A stretch of 22,286 nucleotides of DNA. Source: Candidatus Caenarcanum sp. GTDB lineage: Bacteria; Cyanobacteriota; Vampirovibrionia; Gastranaerophilales; UBA9971. Location: assembly GCA_020720345.1 (NCBI GenBank), contig DYOT01000006.1, positions 1 to 22,286 on the forward strand, written 5' to 3'. Position numbers and translations under genes: made by a program. Positions 7,332-14,897 of this stretch are shown one piece after another. Under the pieces are notes generated by a model, which made no database searches, was not told the origin of the DNA, and saw only the letters and a program-made list of their open reading frames with translations. Positions within the stretch are counted from its first letter, which is position 1. Every line of letters starts with the position of its first letter.

Positions 7332-7606
7332 TGCAAAATTTAAAAAATTCCGCATTAATTCTTAAGGCGCTGGCTCATGAAACAAGATTGGCTATAGTGC
7401 TTGGTTTAATGCGGGGCGATGGATGCAATGTATCAAAGATAATTGACAATCTTGGATTACCTCAATCAACAATATCACAGCATTTAACTATACTTCGCTC
7501 TGCCGGAATAGTTGAAGGTTATAAAAAAGGATCTGAGGTCTGCTACAAAATAATAAACGAAATAGTTATCAAGATTCTTAAGAATATGGGTCTCCTGATC
7601 CAATAA
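7331..7606 (+). CDS. ArsR/SmtB-family transcriptional repressor
   Basis: This 91-residue winged-helix protein has the ArsR recognition helix LPQSTISQHLTILRSAGIV (43-61) and the wing EGYKKGSEVCYKI (62-74). It has two cysteines, C32 at the start of helix 3 (GDGCNVSKI) and C71 in the wing. The arsenic-type ELCVCDL motif is only half kept: the first Cys position remains and the second is Val. A thiol switch sensing sulfane sulfur, disulfide stress or a thiophilic metal is therefore plausible, but its geometry differs from the distant Cys pair of BigR/SqrR. It is translated by TAATG overlap with trxA and probably binds the palindrome at 6939-6980. Confidence 0.88.
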   Translation: MQNLKNSALILKALAHETRLAIVLGLMRGDGCNVSKIIDNLGLPQSTISQHLTILRSAGIVEGYKKGSEVCYKIINEIVIKILKNMGLLIQ

Positions 7607-7680
7607 TTGAAAACGGAAGAAAATGTATATATTGCGAAAGAGGCAAAGCCACATACCTTAAAAGCTGTTATATAAAGTAA
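7582..7680 (+). other. Open -1 frame after arsR encoding a Cys-rich tail, status unclear
   Basis: Just before the arsR stop, the -1 frame opens after a TAA at 7579-7581 and runs to TAA at 7678-7680. It encodes GSPDPIIENGRKCIYCERG and KATYLKSCYIK. The CxxC plus a third Cys and the sensible composition look like real protein. It has no start codon or ribosome binding site of its own. It may be a former C-terminal extension of ArsR cut off by a one-base change, or the tail of a lost gene. It fills most of the 90-bp gap before the Fe-S protein. Confidence 0.25.
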
Positions 7681-7696
7681 TTTCAGGAGTTAAAAA

Positions 7697-7888
7697 TTGA
7701 TTAAAATTGATGGAAAAATATGTCCACAGAACCACAGATGTCCTGCTATAAAAGTATGTCCGGTAAATACGATTTCTCAGGAAGGCTATGGTCTGCCCAA
7801 AATAAACAATGAAACCTGCATTGAATGCCAAAAATGTATCAGATTTTGTCCATTAGGGGCTATTAAGTTTATAGAGGAGTCAATATGA
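7697..7888 (+). CDS. Small ferredoxin-like 4Fe-4S protein with a modified first motif
   Basis: The 63-residue protein has seven cysteines. The second motif is a standard CxxCxxCxxxCP (C41, C44, C47, C51). The first, CPQNHRCPAIKVCP, has the spacing C-x5-C-x5-C-P (C9, C15, C21) with one ligand fewer than usual, so one cluster may be 3Fe-4S or use another ligand. Such CPQNH.CPA..VCP proteins are, as I recall, found in anaerobes beside regulators and reductases, with no known function. The start is TTG with CAGGAG 8 bases upstream. Its TGA overlaps the reductase ATG (ATGA), so the two are translationally coupled, and it is probably an electron partner of that enzyme. Confidence 0.8.
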   Translation: MIKIDGKICPQNHRCPAIKVCPVNTISQEGYGLPKINNETCIECQKCIRFCPLGAIKFIEESI

Positions 7889-9651
7889 AAATTTTAATTG
7901 TAGGCGGTGTAGCAGGCGGTGCAAGTACTGCAGCAAGATTAAGAAGGCTGGATGAACACGCAGAAATTATAATTTTTGAGCGTGGCAAAAATATTTCGTT
8001 TGCCAATTGCGGAATTCCGTATTATGCAGGCGGAGTAATTCAGGAGAGAGAAAAGCTTGAAATACTCACCCCGCAAAAAATAAAAGAACTTTTAAATATT
8101 GATGCCAGAGTTGAAATCGAAGTTGTAAAGATAAACAGAAATAAAAAATCAGTTATAGTAAAGGACTTAAAAACAGGACAGGAGTATGAGGAAAGTTATG
8201 ATAAGCTGGTTCTTTCTCCGGGAGCAAATCCTGTAAAACCTCCATTAAAAGGCATCGAAAGTAAGAAAATTTTTACTATAAGGAATCTTGATGATGCGGA
8301 TAAGATAAAAAAAATAATAGAAGAAGAGAAGTTTATATGTCGTGGTTCTATTTATACAGAACTTGGATTACCTGAAATTGACTCAGATTATCTTAAATCT
8401 AATGATATGAGTAGCTTAAAAACAGCAAAAGCAGCAGTTATTGGAGCCGGCTTTATTGGTCTGGAAATAGCTGAAAATCTGGTTCATTTAGGGATAGAAG
8501 TGACAATAATTGAGATGAGTCCCCAAATTATTAATAATGCAGATCCTGAAATAGCAGCACAACTTCAAAATCACATGAAAGAAAAAGGCGTTGATATCCT
8601 TCTTGAAGAAGCCGTGGAGTCTTTTTCTGAAGGAAATAAATTGGAAATTAATTTAAAATCAGGAAAAACTCTTGAAGTTGATTTTGCAGTTCTTGCAATA
8701 GGCGTAAAGCCTGAAAACAAACTTGCTCTTGAAGCAGGACTTGAAATAGGAAAACTCGGAGGGATAAAAGTTAATGAATACCTGCAAACCCTTGACCCTG
8801 ATATTTACGCACTAGGTGATGCTATTGAAGTGAAGGATTTTGTATCAGGTAATGACAGTTTGATTCCGCTTGCCGGACCAGCCAATATGCAGGGAAGAAT
8901 AGTTGCTGAAAATATATGCGGAATTAATACAAGATATGAATCAACTCAGGGAACTGCTATTCTGAAACTCTTTGACCTGACATTCGGGATGTCGGGAAAT
9001 AACGAAAAACAGCTAAAAAGAAATGGTATTTCTTATCAAAAAGTTTATGCTCACAGTTTTTCTCATGCGGAATATTATCCAAATGCATACCCAATAACAA
9101 TTAAACTTCTGTTTTCACCCGAAAACGGTAAAATTCTTGGCACCCAAGTTATTGGCAGAGAAGGAGTTGATAAAAGGACAGATGTAATTGCAATGGCAAT
9201 AAAACTGGGAGGTAGCGTGAGAGATTTAATTGATGCTGAACTTGCTTATGCCCCTCCATTTGGTTCCGCCAAAGACCCTGTTAATATAGCGGGTATGATT
9301 GCGGAAAACATGCTTACCGGAAAGGTAAAACCTATCTTTTGGGATGAAATAGATAAAATTAATAATGAATTCTTTATTCTCGACGTAAGAGCTGATGAGG
9401 ATTTCAAAAAAGTTTCAGGTTCGCTTGAAAATACATACAGAATACCTCTTGAGCAAGTAAGAAACAGGCTTTCTGAAATTCCGACAAATAAAAAAGTTTT
9501 TGTATATTGCGCAAAAGGATTAAAAAGCTATTTTGCTTCAAGAATACTGGTTCAAAATGGTTTTCAGGAAGTTTACAGCCTGAATGGTGGTTATTTAACT
9601 CTTAAACATACGTTAGCCAATAAGGAAAATAAAGCGCTACCGGCAGGATAA
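7885..9651 (+). CDS. CoA-disulfide / persulfide reductase fused to rhodanese
   Basis: The 588-residue flavoprotein starts with the FAD motif GGVAGGASTAARLRR (7-21) and the single redox cysteine C42 in SFANCGIPYYAGG. A second dinucleotide motif, IGAGFIGLEIAENL (186-199), binds NAD(P)H. The dimerisation domain includes HAEYYPNAYPITIKLLF. A rhodanese domain follows from about 480, with its persulfide cysteine at C542 in VYCAKGLKSY. The layout is that of CoADR-Rhd/Npsr enzymes, which reduce CoA-persulfides, polysulfide or CoA disulfide, often releasing H2S. Residues ~150-178 form an extra segment before the second Rossmann motif. It sits in the operon with thioredoxin and the ArsR repressor, which fits sulfane-sulfur or thiol-disulfide control. 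Substrate is inferred from the family. Confidence 0.9.
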   Translation: MKILIVGGVAGGASTAARLRRLDEHAEIIIFERGKNISFANCGIPYYAGGVIQEREKLEILTPQKIKELLNIDARVEIEVVKINRNKKSVIVKDLKTGQEYEESYDKLVLSPGANPVKPPLKGIESKKIFTIRNLDDADKIKKIIEEEKFICRGSIYTELGLPEIDSDYLKSNDMSSLKTAKAAVIGAGFIGLEIAENLVHLGIEVTIIEMSPQIINNADPEIAAQLQNHMKEKGVDILLEEAVESFSEGNKLEINLKSGKTLEVDFAVLAIGVKPENKLALEAGLEIGKLGGIKVNEYLQTLDPDIYALGDAIEVKDFVSGNDSLIPLAGPANMQGRIVAENICGINTRYESTQGTAILKLFDLTFGMSGNNEKQLKRNGISYQKVYAHSFSHAEYYPNAYPITIKLLFSPENGKILGTQVIGREGVDKRTDVIAMAIKLGGSVRDLIDAELAYAPPFGSAKDPVNIAGMIAENMLTGKVKPIFWDEIDKINNEFFILDVRADEDFKKVSGSLENTYRIPLEQVRNRLSEIPTNKKVFVYCAKGLKSYFASRILVQNGFQEVYSLNGGYLTLKHTLANKENKALPAG

Positions 9652-9715
9652 AATTTATGGAATTAATTTATCTGGATTATAGTATAAACTGCAGATGCCG
9701 ATGTCCATGATTCGC

Positions 9716-9748
9716 TACTTTGAACAAGAAGGTTTTTTGTACAAAGTA
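9716..9748 (+). promoter_or_regulatory. Hairpin in the leader of the BASS transporter gene
   Basis: TACTTTG (9716-9722) and CAAAGTA (9742-9748) are inverted around a 19-base loop and end just before the AGGAG (9750-9754 region) of the next gene. This 110-bp gap is the only long one inside the island. The hairpin could modulate translation or RNA stability of the transporter pair. A seven-base stem may also be chance. Confidence 0.3.
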
Positions 9749-9761
9749 AAGGAGAAAGAAA

Positions 9762-10754
9762 ATGTTTATTTTTAATTTTGTCAGGGATAAGTTGGCATAC
9801 TTTATTCCGGTTGCGATAATTCTTGGTTTAATCAATGGGAAGTTCTACCCGATGGAATATTCAAGAGTCATCTGTGTAAGTGCTTTATTTATAATGATAC
9901 TGCCCATTTTTGTTAATTTAGAAATAGTAAAAGGCTTAAAAGAAATAGGAAAATCTCTCAAAGCAATATATTTATCCAGTTTTGTAAATTTCATTGTTTA
10001 CCCCTTAATTGCATACATTTTAGGATATTTTTTCCTTCAGGAACACAAAGCTGTCTGGTTTGGACTGATAATGCTATCTCTTATTCCAACCAGTGGAATG
10101 ACTATTGGCTGGACATACCGGACTAAAGGTAATATTACAACTTCTATGGCAATAATCAGCCTAAGCACAATTTTTGCCTGTGTATTTCTTCCTTTTGCAA
10201 TACCACTTATAACTCAAAGCATTTTAGGAGAAAACTACAGTGATGTCAGCAGGTTGGTTATTCTTGAAAAACTGTTTTTTATAATAATAATTCCTGGCAT
10301 ACTTGGCTTTGCAATTAGAAAAGCAATAATAAAATTTGCCGGTAGTGAAAAATTTGAAGAAATTAAATCGATAAATTCCTCTATCAGCGCAGTTGGAGTG
10401 CTTATTGTTACTTTTTTAATTATGTCTCTTGAAGCTACCCAGTCGTTAACTTCAAACCCGGAATTGTTTCTTGTAATAAGCATTCCTACGGTTTTATTTT
10501 ATATTATTATTCTTTCGTTAAGCCATATACTCGGTAATAAATTTCTTGATAAAGAAAACTCAAGGGCTTTTTTCTTTTCTACAGCCGCGAGATATCACGT
10601 AATAACATTGGGTGTTGTACTGGGTACTTTTCAGGAATCAGAATTTTTAGGCTTAATAACTGCAACGATAGCTCTTGGACTTGCTATCCAGATTCCGGCG
10701 CTTGCGTTTTATGCTAAATATTTGACATCAAGAGAAAGCCAAACAGGTATATAA
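9762..10754 (+). CDS. BASS/ACR3-superfamily transporter (bile acid:sodium symporter-like)
   Basis: This 330-residue integral membrane protein has about ten hydrophobic segments and the two helix-break regions of the BASS/ACR3 fold. These are LIPTSGMTIGWTYRTKGN (about 110-127) and a second around AARYHVITLGVVLG. True arsenite carriers of the ACR3 type have a Cys in an APCTAM motif where this protein reads IPTSGMT, so arsenite export is not supported. BASS proteins move organic anions with sodium, often inward. In a sulfur/redox island a thiol or sulfur-containing anion is possible, but this is speculation. AAAGGAG precedes the ATG by 8 bases, and the MATE gene follows after one base. Confidence 0.75.
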   Translation: MFIFNFVRDKLAYFIPVAIILGLINGKFYPMEYSRVICVSALFIMILPIFVNLEIVKGLKEIGKSLKAIYLSSFVNFIVYPLIAYILGYFFLQEHKAVWFGLIMLSLIPTSGMTIGWTYRTKGNITTSMAIISLSTIFACVFLPFAIPLITQSILGENYSDVSRLVILEKLFFIIIIPGILGFAIRKAIIKFAGSEKFEEIKSINSSISAVGVLIVTFLIMSLEATQSLTSNPELFLVISIPTVLFYIIILSLSHILGNKFLDKENSRAFFFSTAARYHVITLGVVLGTFQESEFLGLITATIALGLAIQIPALAFYAKYLTSRESQTGI

Positions 10755-10755
10755 T

Positions 10756-12099
10756 ATGTCAGCTAATACCAAAACAATCGAATTAACCAAAGGTTCAGAG
10801 TCACAAATTTTATTCAGTTTGACAATGCCTACGATAGCAGGATTGATAGCAATACTGGGTTTTAATCTTGTTGATACATATTTTGTTGCTAAACTCGGCG
10901 CTGATGCGCTTGCTGCAATGAGTTTTACCTTCCCGGTCGTTACAACAGTAAGAAGTATGGTTACAGGTCTTGCTATAGGCGCATGTGTTAATATTGCAAT
11001 GCAAGCAGGGAAAAATGACCTTGAAAAAGTCAGAAAATGCTCTCAAGCAAGTTTTATGCTCGTTTCATTAATTGCAATTATCACAACAATTCTGGGAATT
11101 TTATTTGAAAATCAGATTTTTAAACTTATGGGAGCAAATGATAAGCTAATTCCAATGATTAGAGATTATATGATTATATGGTTTGCAGGCTCGTTTTTTA
11201 TAATGGTACCAATGTTTTTTCATTCTGTACTCAGGTCAAGCGGTGATACAAAACTGCCTAATAACATACTAACTGCCGGTATTATGTTTAATATAATACT
11301 CGATCCGATCCTTATATTTGGATATGGTTTTATTCCTGCAATGGGGATAAAGGGTGCGGCAATTGCTACTATAGCAGCCCAAATATTAATGTTTATATGG
11401 TTTATTGTTGAAATCTATAGAAGAAACCTTATGGAAAAAAGATTAATTTCTTTAAACAATTTGTTGACTTCGTGGACAAAAGTGTTAAATATAGGTTTTC
11501 CATCTATGTTGAGCAAAATGGCGATACCAGTAGCATTTGGTGTAATAACAGGACTTTTAGCAGTTTTTGGCACAGAGGCTGTTGCTGCTTATGGTGTTGT
11601 AACAAGAATTGAATCTATTTTGCTGATAGTAGTAATAGCTTTATCTATGGTAATAGGCCCTTTTATAGGACAAAATCTCGGAGCAAACCAGCACCAGAGA
11701 ATAAAAAATGCCATTAATCATACATTTAATTTTTCTATGATTTTTCATATCATACTTGCAATTATTCTGATTCCACTTTCCATTCCATTAATTGGACTGT
11801 TTACGGAAAACCGTCAAATAATCGACATTGCTCAGTCATATTTATACATAGTACCTGTAAGTTTTGGATTTATCGGCATAACTATGATAAGCACCTCTGT
11901 TTATAACGTATTCAAAAGAGCATATGTGGGCAATATTATGATGGTACTGAGGATGTTTGTTATTTTTATTCCGCTTGCTATATTGTTAAGTAAACCATAT
12001 GGATTAACCGGAATATTTGTTGCATCTCTAGTTTCAAACATTTTATCTGGAACTATTTTCTGGTATTCGACTATAAAACTTGTTAATAACGAAAACTAA
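10756..12099 (+). CDS. MATE-family efflux transporter
   Basis: The 447-residue protein has about twelve membrane segments in two similar halves, as in MATE exporters. Recognisable parts are LTMPTIAGLIAILGFNLVDT near the N-terminus, the GADALAAMSFTFPV segment, FHSVLRSSGDTKLPN, and in the second half GPFIGQNLGANQHQR. MATE proteins export cationic drugs, dyes or metabolites in exchange for protons or sodium. The gene starts one base after the BASS transporter, so both are surely co-transcribed and may handle uptake and export of related compounds. The substrate is unknown. No terminator is obvious in the 165 bp that follow. Confidence 0.9.
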   Translation: MSANTKTIELTKGSESQILFSLTMPTIAGLIAILGFNLVDTYFVAKLGADALAAMSFTFPVVTTVRSMVTGLAIGACVNIAMQAGKNDLEKVRKCSQASFMLVSLIAIITTILGILFENQIFKLMGANDKLIPMIRDYMIIWFAGSFFIMVPMFFHSVLRSSGDTKLPNNILTAGIMFNIILDPILIFGYGFIPAMGIKGAAIATIAAQILMFIWFIVEIYRRNLMEKRLISLNNLLTSWTKVLNIGFPSMLSKMAIPVAFGVITGLLAVFGTEAVAAYGVVTRIESILLIVVIALSMVIGPFIGQNLGANQHQRIKNAINHTFNFSMIFHIILAIILIPLSIPLIGLFTENRQIIDIAQSYLYIVPVSFGFIGITMISTSVYNVFKRAYVGNIMMVLRMFVIFIPLAILLSKPYGLTGIFVASLVSNILSGTIFWYSTIKLVNNEN

Positions 12100-12137
12100 C
12101 TCCCACTTGCATACCAATTTTACAAAAAATAATTTAT

Positions 12138-12167
12138 TTAACGATTACTTTTTTGAATCGGTATAAA
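12138..12167 (+). promoter_or_regulatory. Possible promoter of the secreted protein-purU operon
   Basis: TTAACG (12138-12143), an 18-bp spacer and TATAAA (12162-12167) lie about 100 bp before the next gene. The match is moderate and the region is very AT-rich, so it is only a candidate. Confidence 0.2.
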
Positions 12168-12264
12168 ATCAATTAAAAAAAGGATTAAAAACAATTAAAA
12201 TATAATGGATAATTAATTTATAGTGCCGAAATAATATGGATTTGAAAACTAGAATTTGGGGAAG

Positions 12265-13212
12265 ATGAAAAAATTTATTTTATTTTTAACTCTTTGTTTT
12301 TTTTGCTTCAAGCCGTCCTGCATTGCTCAGCCTTCGGAAAGAATGCTGGTCAGCCCTGTAAATATACCTACAATGCAATCAAGCTACGGTATTTATCCAA
12401 ATACTATTGATATGCTTTCAAATAATATAATTAATTCCTTAAACAGCAATGCCGACTATAATGTGCCTGATCTTAATACTGCAAAAGGCTTAATAAACAG
12501 CTACGGACTGTCAAAAGACTATAAAGAATTTCTTATGGACTACCGTGATAACAGGATTATAGATTATGAAACATGTAATCAGCTTGCCGGCAGCCTTGGT
12601 GTAAATAAAATTTTGCTTGTTTCAGGCGGATTTAATCTTCAGGATATGGCTTTAAGCAGGCAGGGAACAGGCAAAATGAAGCAAATTCCTTTTATGACAA
12701 TACCTTTATATTTTGCAAAAATTATAACCGACGGAGCTTTTTTGGTTCAACTTCCCTTTATAAGTTCGCAAATTTACAGTAATTTTTCCGATGAAGACCC
12801 GATTAAGCCTCAATACAGGATTAATGTCCTGCTTACTCTTGTAGATGCGCCAACAGGGCTTATATTGTGGGAAAAAGCGTATAAAGACACCTTTGAAGCT
12901 TCATATTTTGAAGTCCCTACAGGTTCATTTGGTGAAAATCAGCTGTATTCAGAAAAACTAAGGAAACTTTCGGAAAAAATATCAAGAGAAACATCTTTAT
13001 CGTTAGCCGGTTACATAAAAACTTCTGAGACTGCAACGGTAAAAAGCGCTATAATATCTGATATCAATCAAAATAATCAGGGAAAAACAATTACCAGGGA
13101 TGGAAAAACGACCAGGGATGGTCATCCTTTTTTAAATAATGGTTATGAAAACATAAAAATTAAGAAAAAAGAAAATTACAAAAACTGGGTAAAAAAACAA
13201 GTTAAAAATTAA
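12265..13212 (+). CDS. Secreted protein of unknown function
   Basis: I do not recognise this 315-residue protein. It starts with a clear Sec signal peptide (MKKFILFLTLCFFCF, likely cleavage after KPSCIA). The middle (NIINSLNSN, LGVNKILLVSGGFN) and the block YRINVLLTLVDAPTGLILWE resemble the pattern of TolB-N/CsgG-like periplasmic domains, in which a strand such as VRLVDVATGEVLW recurs; that likeness is only suggestive. The C-terminus is basic and carries a small tandem duplication (GKTITRD, GKTTRD). The ATG at 12265 follows GGGGAAG closely; a TTG nine bases earlier is the alternative. The stop overlaps the next start (TAATG), so it probably works with the membrane protein downstream in the envelope. 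Confidence 0.75.
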   Translation: MKKFILFLTLCFFCFKPSCIAQPSERMLVSPVNIPTMQSSYGIYPNTIDMLSNNIINSLNSNADYNVPDLNTAKGLINSYGLSKDYKEFLMDYRDNRIIDYETCNQLAGSLGVNKILLVSGGFNLQDMALSRQGTGKMKQIPFMTIPLYFAKIITDGAFLVQLPFISSQIYSNFSDEDPIKPQYRINVLLTLVDAPTGLILWEKAYKDTFEASYFEVPTGSFGENQLYSEKLRKLSEKISRETSLSLAGYIKTSETATVKSAIISDINQNNQGKTITRDGKTTRDGHPFLNNGYENIKIKKKENYKNWVKKQVKN

Positions 13213-14897
13213 TGAAAAAATACTTCTTTTTTTTAAGCATTTTATTGATTATATATTTTTTAACAGCTGCATTCAACAATGCAGATTGGGATTTATGGGC
13301 AAGGCTTGCGGTCGGTAAAATATTTTTTACAACCGGTGCAGTATTAAAACACGATATATTTGCATATACCCCGACAAAACCTATGTGGATTGACCATGAA
13401 TGGCTTAGCGGAGTAGTTTTTTACTGGCTTGCAGAGAAATTTGGTGATACAGGGCTAAGCCTGCTTAAATTTTTTCTTTTGTTTTCTGTATTTTTAGCCA
13501 TTTTCAGATTAAACCAGCTAAAATTTCCCGAACAAAATCATTACAGGATTATTTATTACGGTTTTTTCCTGTATGCCCTGATGTTTGGATTTGCCAATAC
13601 AATAAGAGCGCAATGTTTTACTTATGTTTTTTTCGCACTCTGGATGTATTTGCTGGAAAAACTGCGTAGCGGGGAAAACAAAATAATATGGATTTTTCCT
13701 GCAACTATGCTACTCTGGGCAAATCTGCACGGAGGCTTTTTTGCAGGTCTTGGACTTGTACTTTTATACGGAATTGGGGAAGCACTTAACAAGCGGCGTT
13801 TTGCCAAATATTTTGTCATTTTTGCCATTTCAACTCTCGTTACCCTTATTAATCCTTACGGGTTTAAATACTGGCCTTATATGATAAGTGCCATTTTAGT
13901 GCCAAGACCTTTTATAACCGAGTGGCAGCCACTTAATCTATTTGAGCCGTTTAATACAGCCTTCGGGTTTAAGATTTTTGCCATTTTTGCAATAATTTCC
14001 TTGTTTTATGTTTTTATAAAAAAATTTAAAGATATAAACTGGGCAGAAATTCTTCTTCTTGCGGTTACTTTTTGGCTTTCTTTACAGCACATAAGGCATA
14101 ATATGTTCTTTATGATTGCTACTGCCGGATACATGACTGGCTATCTTTATGAAATGTTTAACAATATAATTGTTGTCATTCCGAACTTGTTTCGGAATCT
14201 ATCTATTAGAGGATTATGGCTTAAATTCACAAATGGAAAGACCCTGAAACCCCTTGGTTACTCGCATGTAACGGCATTTCAGGAAAGCAAAGCTCCCCTT
14301 GCAGCCTCAGCTCATAATCCGCAAGTTCAGGGTGACAATCCCAAAATAAATGTAATGATTGGAAACATTAAAGATTTAATTATTTATACCCTGATTATAA
14401 TAATGGGGACTTTGACTATTTGGTTTGTTCCGCTTAAAGTTAAGGTAAACAATACAAGATTTCCCACAAGAGCGGTTAAATTCATAGAGCAGAACCATTT
14501 ATCAGGAAACTTGCTGGTATTGTTCAATTGGGGAAGTTATGCACTGTGGAAATTATATCCTCAATGCCTCATAGCTGTTGATGGAAGATATGACGGAGTT
14601 TACACGGAATCATTCATAAATGAAGTTGCAAGATTTCATTATTTAGGAAAAGGTTTGAGCTGGATGGATTTAATTAACAAATACCACACTGATATAATTC
14701 TTATTAATACTGAATATGATGTTTATAAAAATCTTTTGATGCTTAATGACTGGAAAATAGTTTATAAAGATGGGATTTCCGCTATATTTGTACCGGGTGC
14801 TTTAAAAAAAACTAACTGGAAAATTCCTGACGAAAAATATAATACAGATAATGACAAGTTTAAATCTCCAATCAATTTAAAAAGGATATTGAATTAA
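13212..14897 (+). CDS. Polytopic membrane protein (GT-C glycosyltransferase-like) with an in-frame repeat insertion
   Basis: The 561-residue protein has about ten membrane segments followed by a C-terminal soluble part (about 425-540, with LVLFNWGSYALWKLYPQ and DGRYDGVY). The N-terminal block DWDLWARLAVGKI (25-37), DIFAYTP and WIDHEWL (59-65) is shared by a family of uncharacterised bacterial membrane proteins that recall GT-C glycosyltransferases. An enzymatic role is unproven. Residues 322-375 are translated from an intact palindromic repeat (bases 14175-14336), beginning VIPNLFRNLS. This lies between two membrane segments, so the insert forms an extra loop and the frame is kept. TAATG overlaps link it to the secreted protein before and purU after. 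Confidence 0.8.
   Translation: MKKYFFFLSILLIIYFLTAAFNNADWDLWARLAVGKIFFTTGAVLKHDIFAYTPTKPMWIDHEWLSGVVFYWLAEKFGDTGLSLLKFFLLFSVFLAIFRLNQLKFPEQNHYRIIYYGFFLYALMFGFANTIRAQCFTYVFFALWMYLLEKLRSGENKIIWIFPATMLLWANLHGGFFAGLGLVLLYGIGEALNKRRFAKYFVIFAISTLVTLINPYGFKYWPYMISAILVPRPFITEWQPLNLFEPFNTAFGFKIFAIFAIISLFYVFIKKFKDINWAEILLLAVTFWLSLQHIRHNMFFMIATAGYMTGYLYEMFNNIIVVIPNLFRNLSIRGLWLKFTNGKTLKPLGYSHVTAFQESKAPLAASAHNPQVQGDNPKINVMIGNIKDLIIYTLIIIMGTLTIWFVPLKVKVNNTRFPTRAVKFIEQNHLSGNLLVLFNWGSYALWKLYPQCLIAVDGRYDGVYTESFINEVARFHYLGKGLSWMDLINKYHTDIILINTEYDVYKNLLMLNDWKIVYKDGISAIFVPGALKKTNWKIPDEKYNTDNDKFKSPINLKRILN
14175..14336. repeat. REPIN-like element inserted in frame in a coding sequence (90 + 72 bp)
   Basis: The left hairpin is ATTCCGAA cttgt TTCGGAAT within 14175-14200. 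The right hairpin is the family's ACCCTGAA..TTCAGGGT, split as 14239-14250 and 14323-14336. Without the 72 bp in the split it measures 26+38+26 = 90 bp, the same as the copies at 15836 and 18147. The total of 162 bp is 54 codons, and the element starts exactly on a codon boundary. Confidence 0.85.
14251..14322. repeat. Nested 72-bp insertion in the loop of the right hairpin
   Basis: Comparison with the intact right arms at 15900-15925 and 18211-18236 shows 72 extra bases exactly between CTGAAAC and AAGTTCAG. It contains its own structure: GTTACtcgcatGTAAC inside CCTGAAA..TTTCAGG. CATAATCC (14313-14320) can pair with GGATTATG (14211-14218) in the spacer. The length is 24 codons, so the frame stays open. 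Its source family is not seen elsewhere in the window. Confidence 0.6.

Noticed and set aside
9695..9775. Independent 26-codon gene before the BASS transporter
   Set aside because: It has no ribosome binding site and overlaps the transporter start; kept only as a possible leader peptide in the findings.
9762..10754. Arsenic resistance reading of the ArsR plus ACR3-like pair
   Set aside because: The ArsR lacks the full CxC arsenic motif, the carrier reads IPTSGMT where arsenite carriers have a Cys, and no arsenate reductase is present; the neighbours point to sulfur or thiol redox instead.
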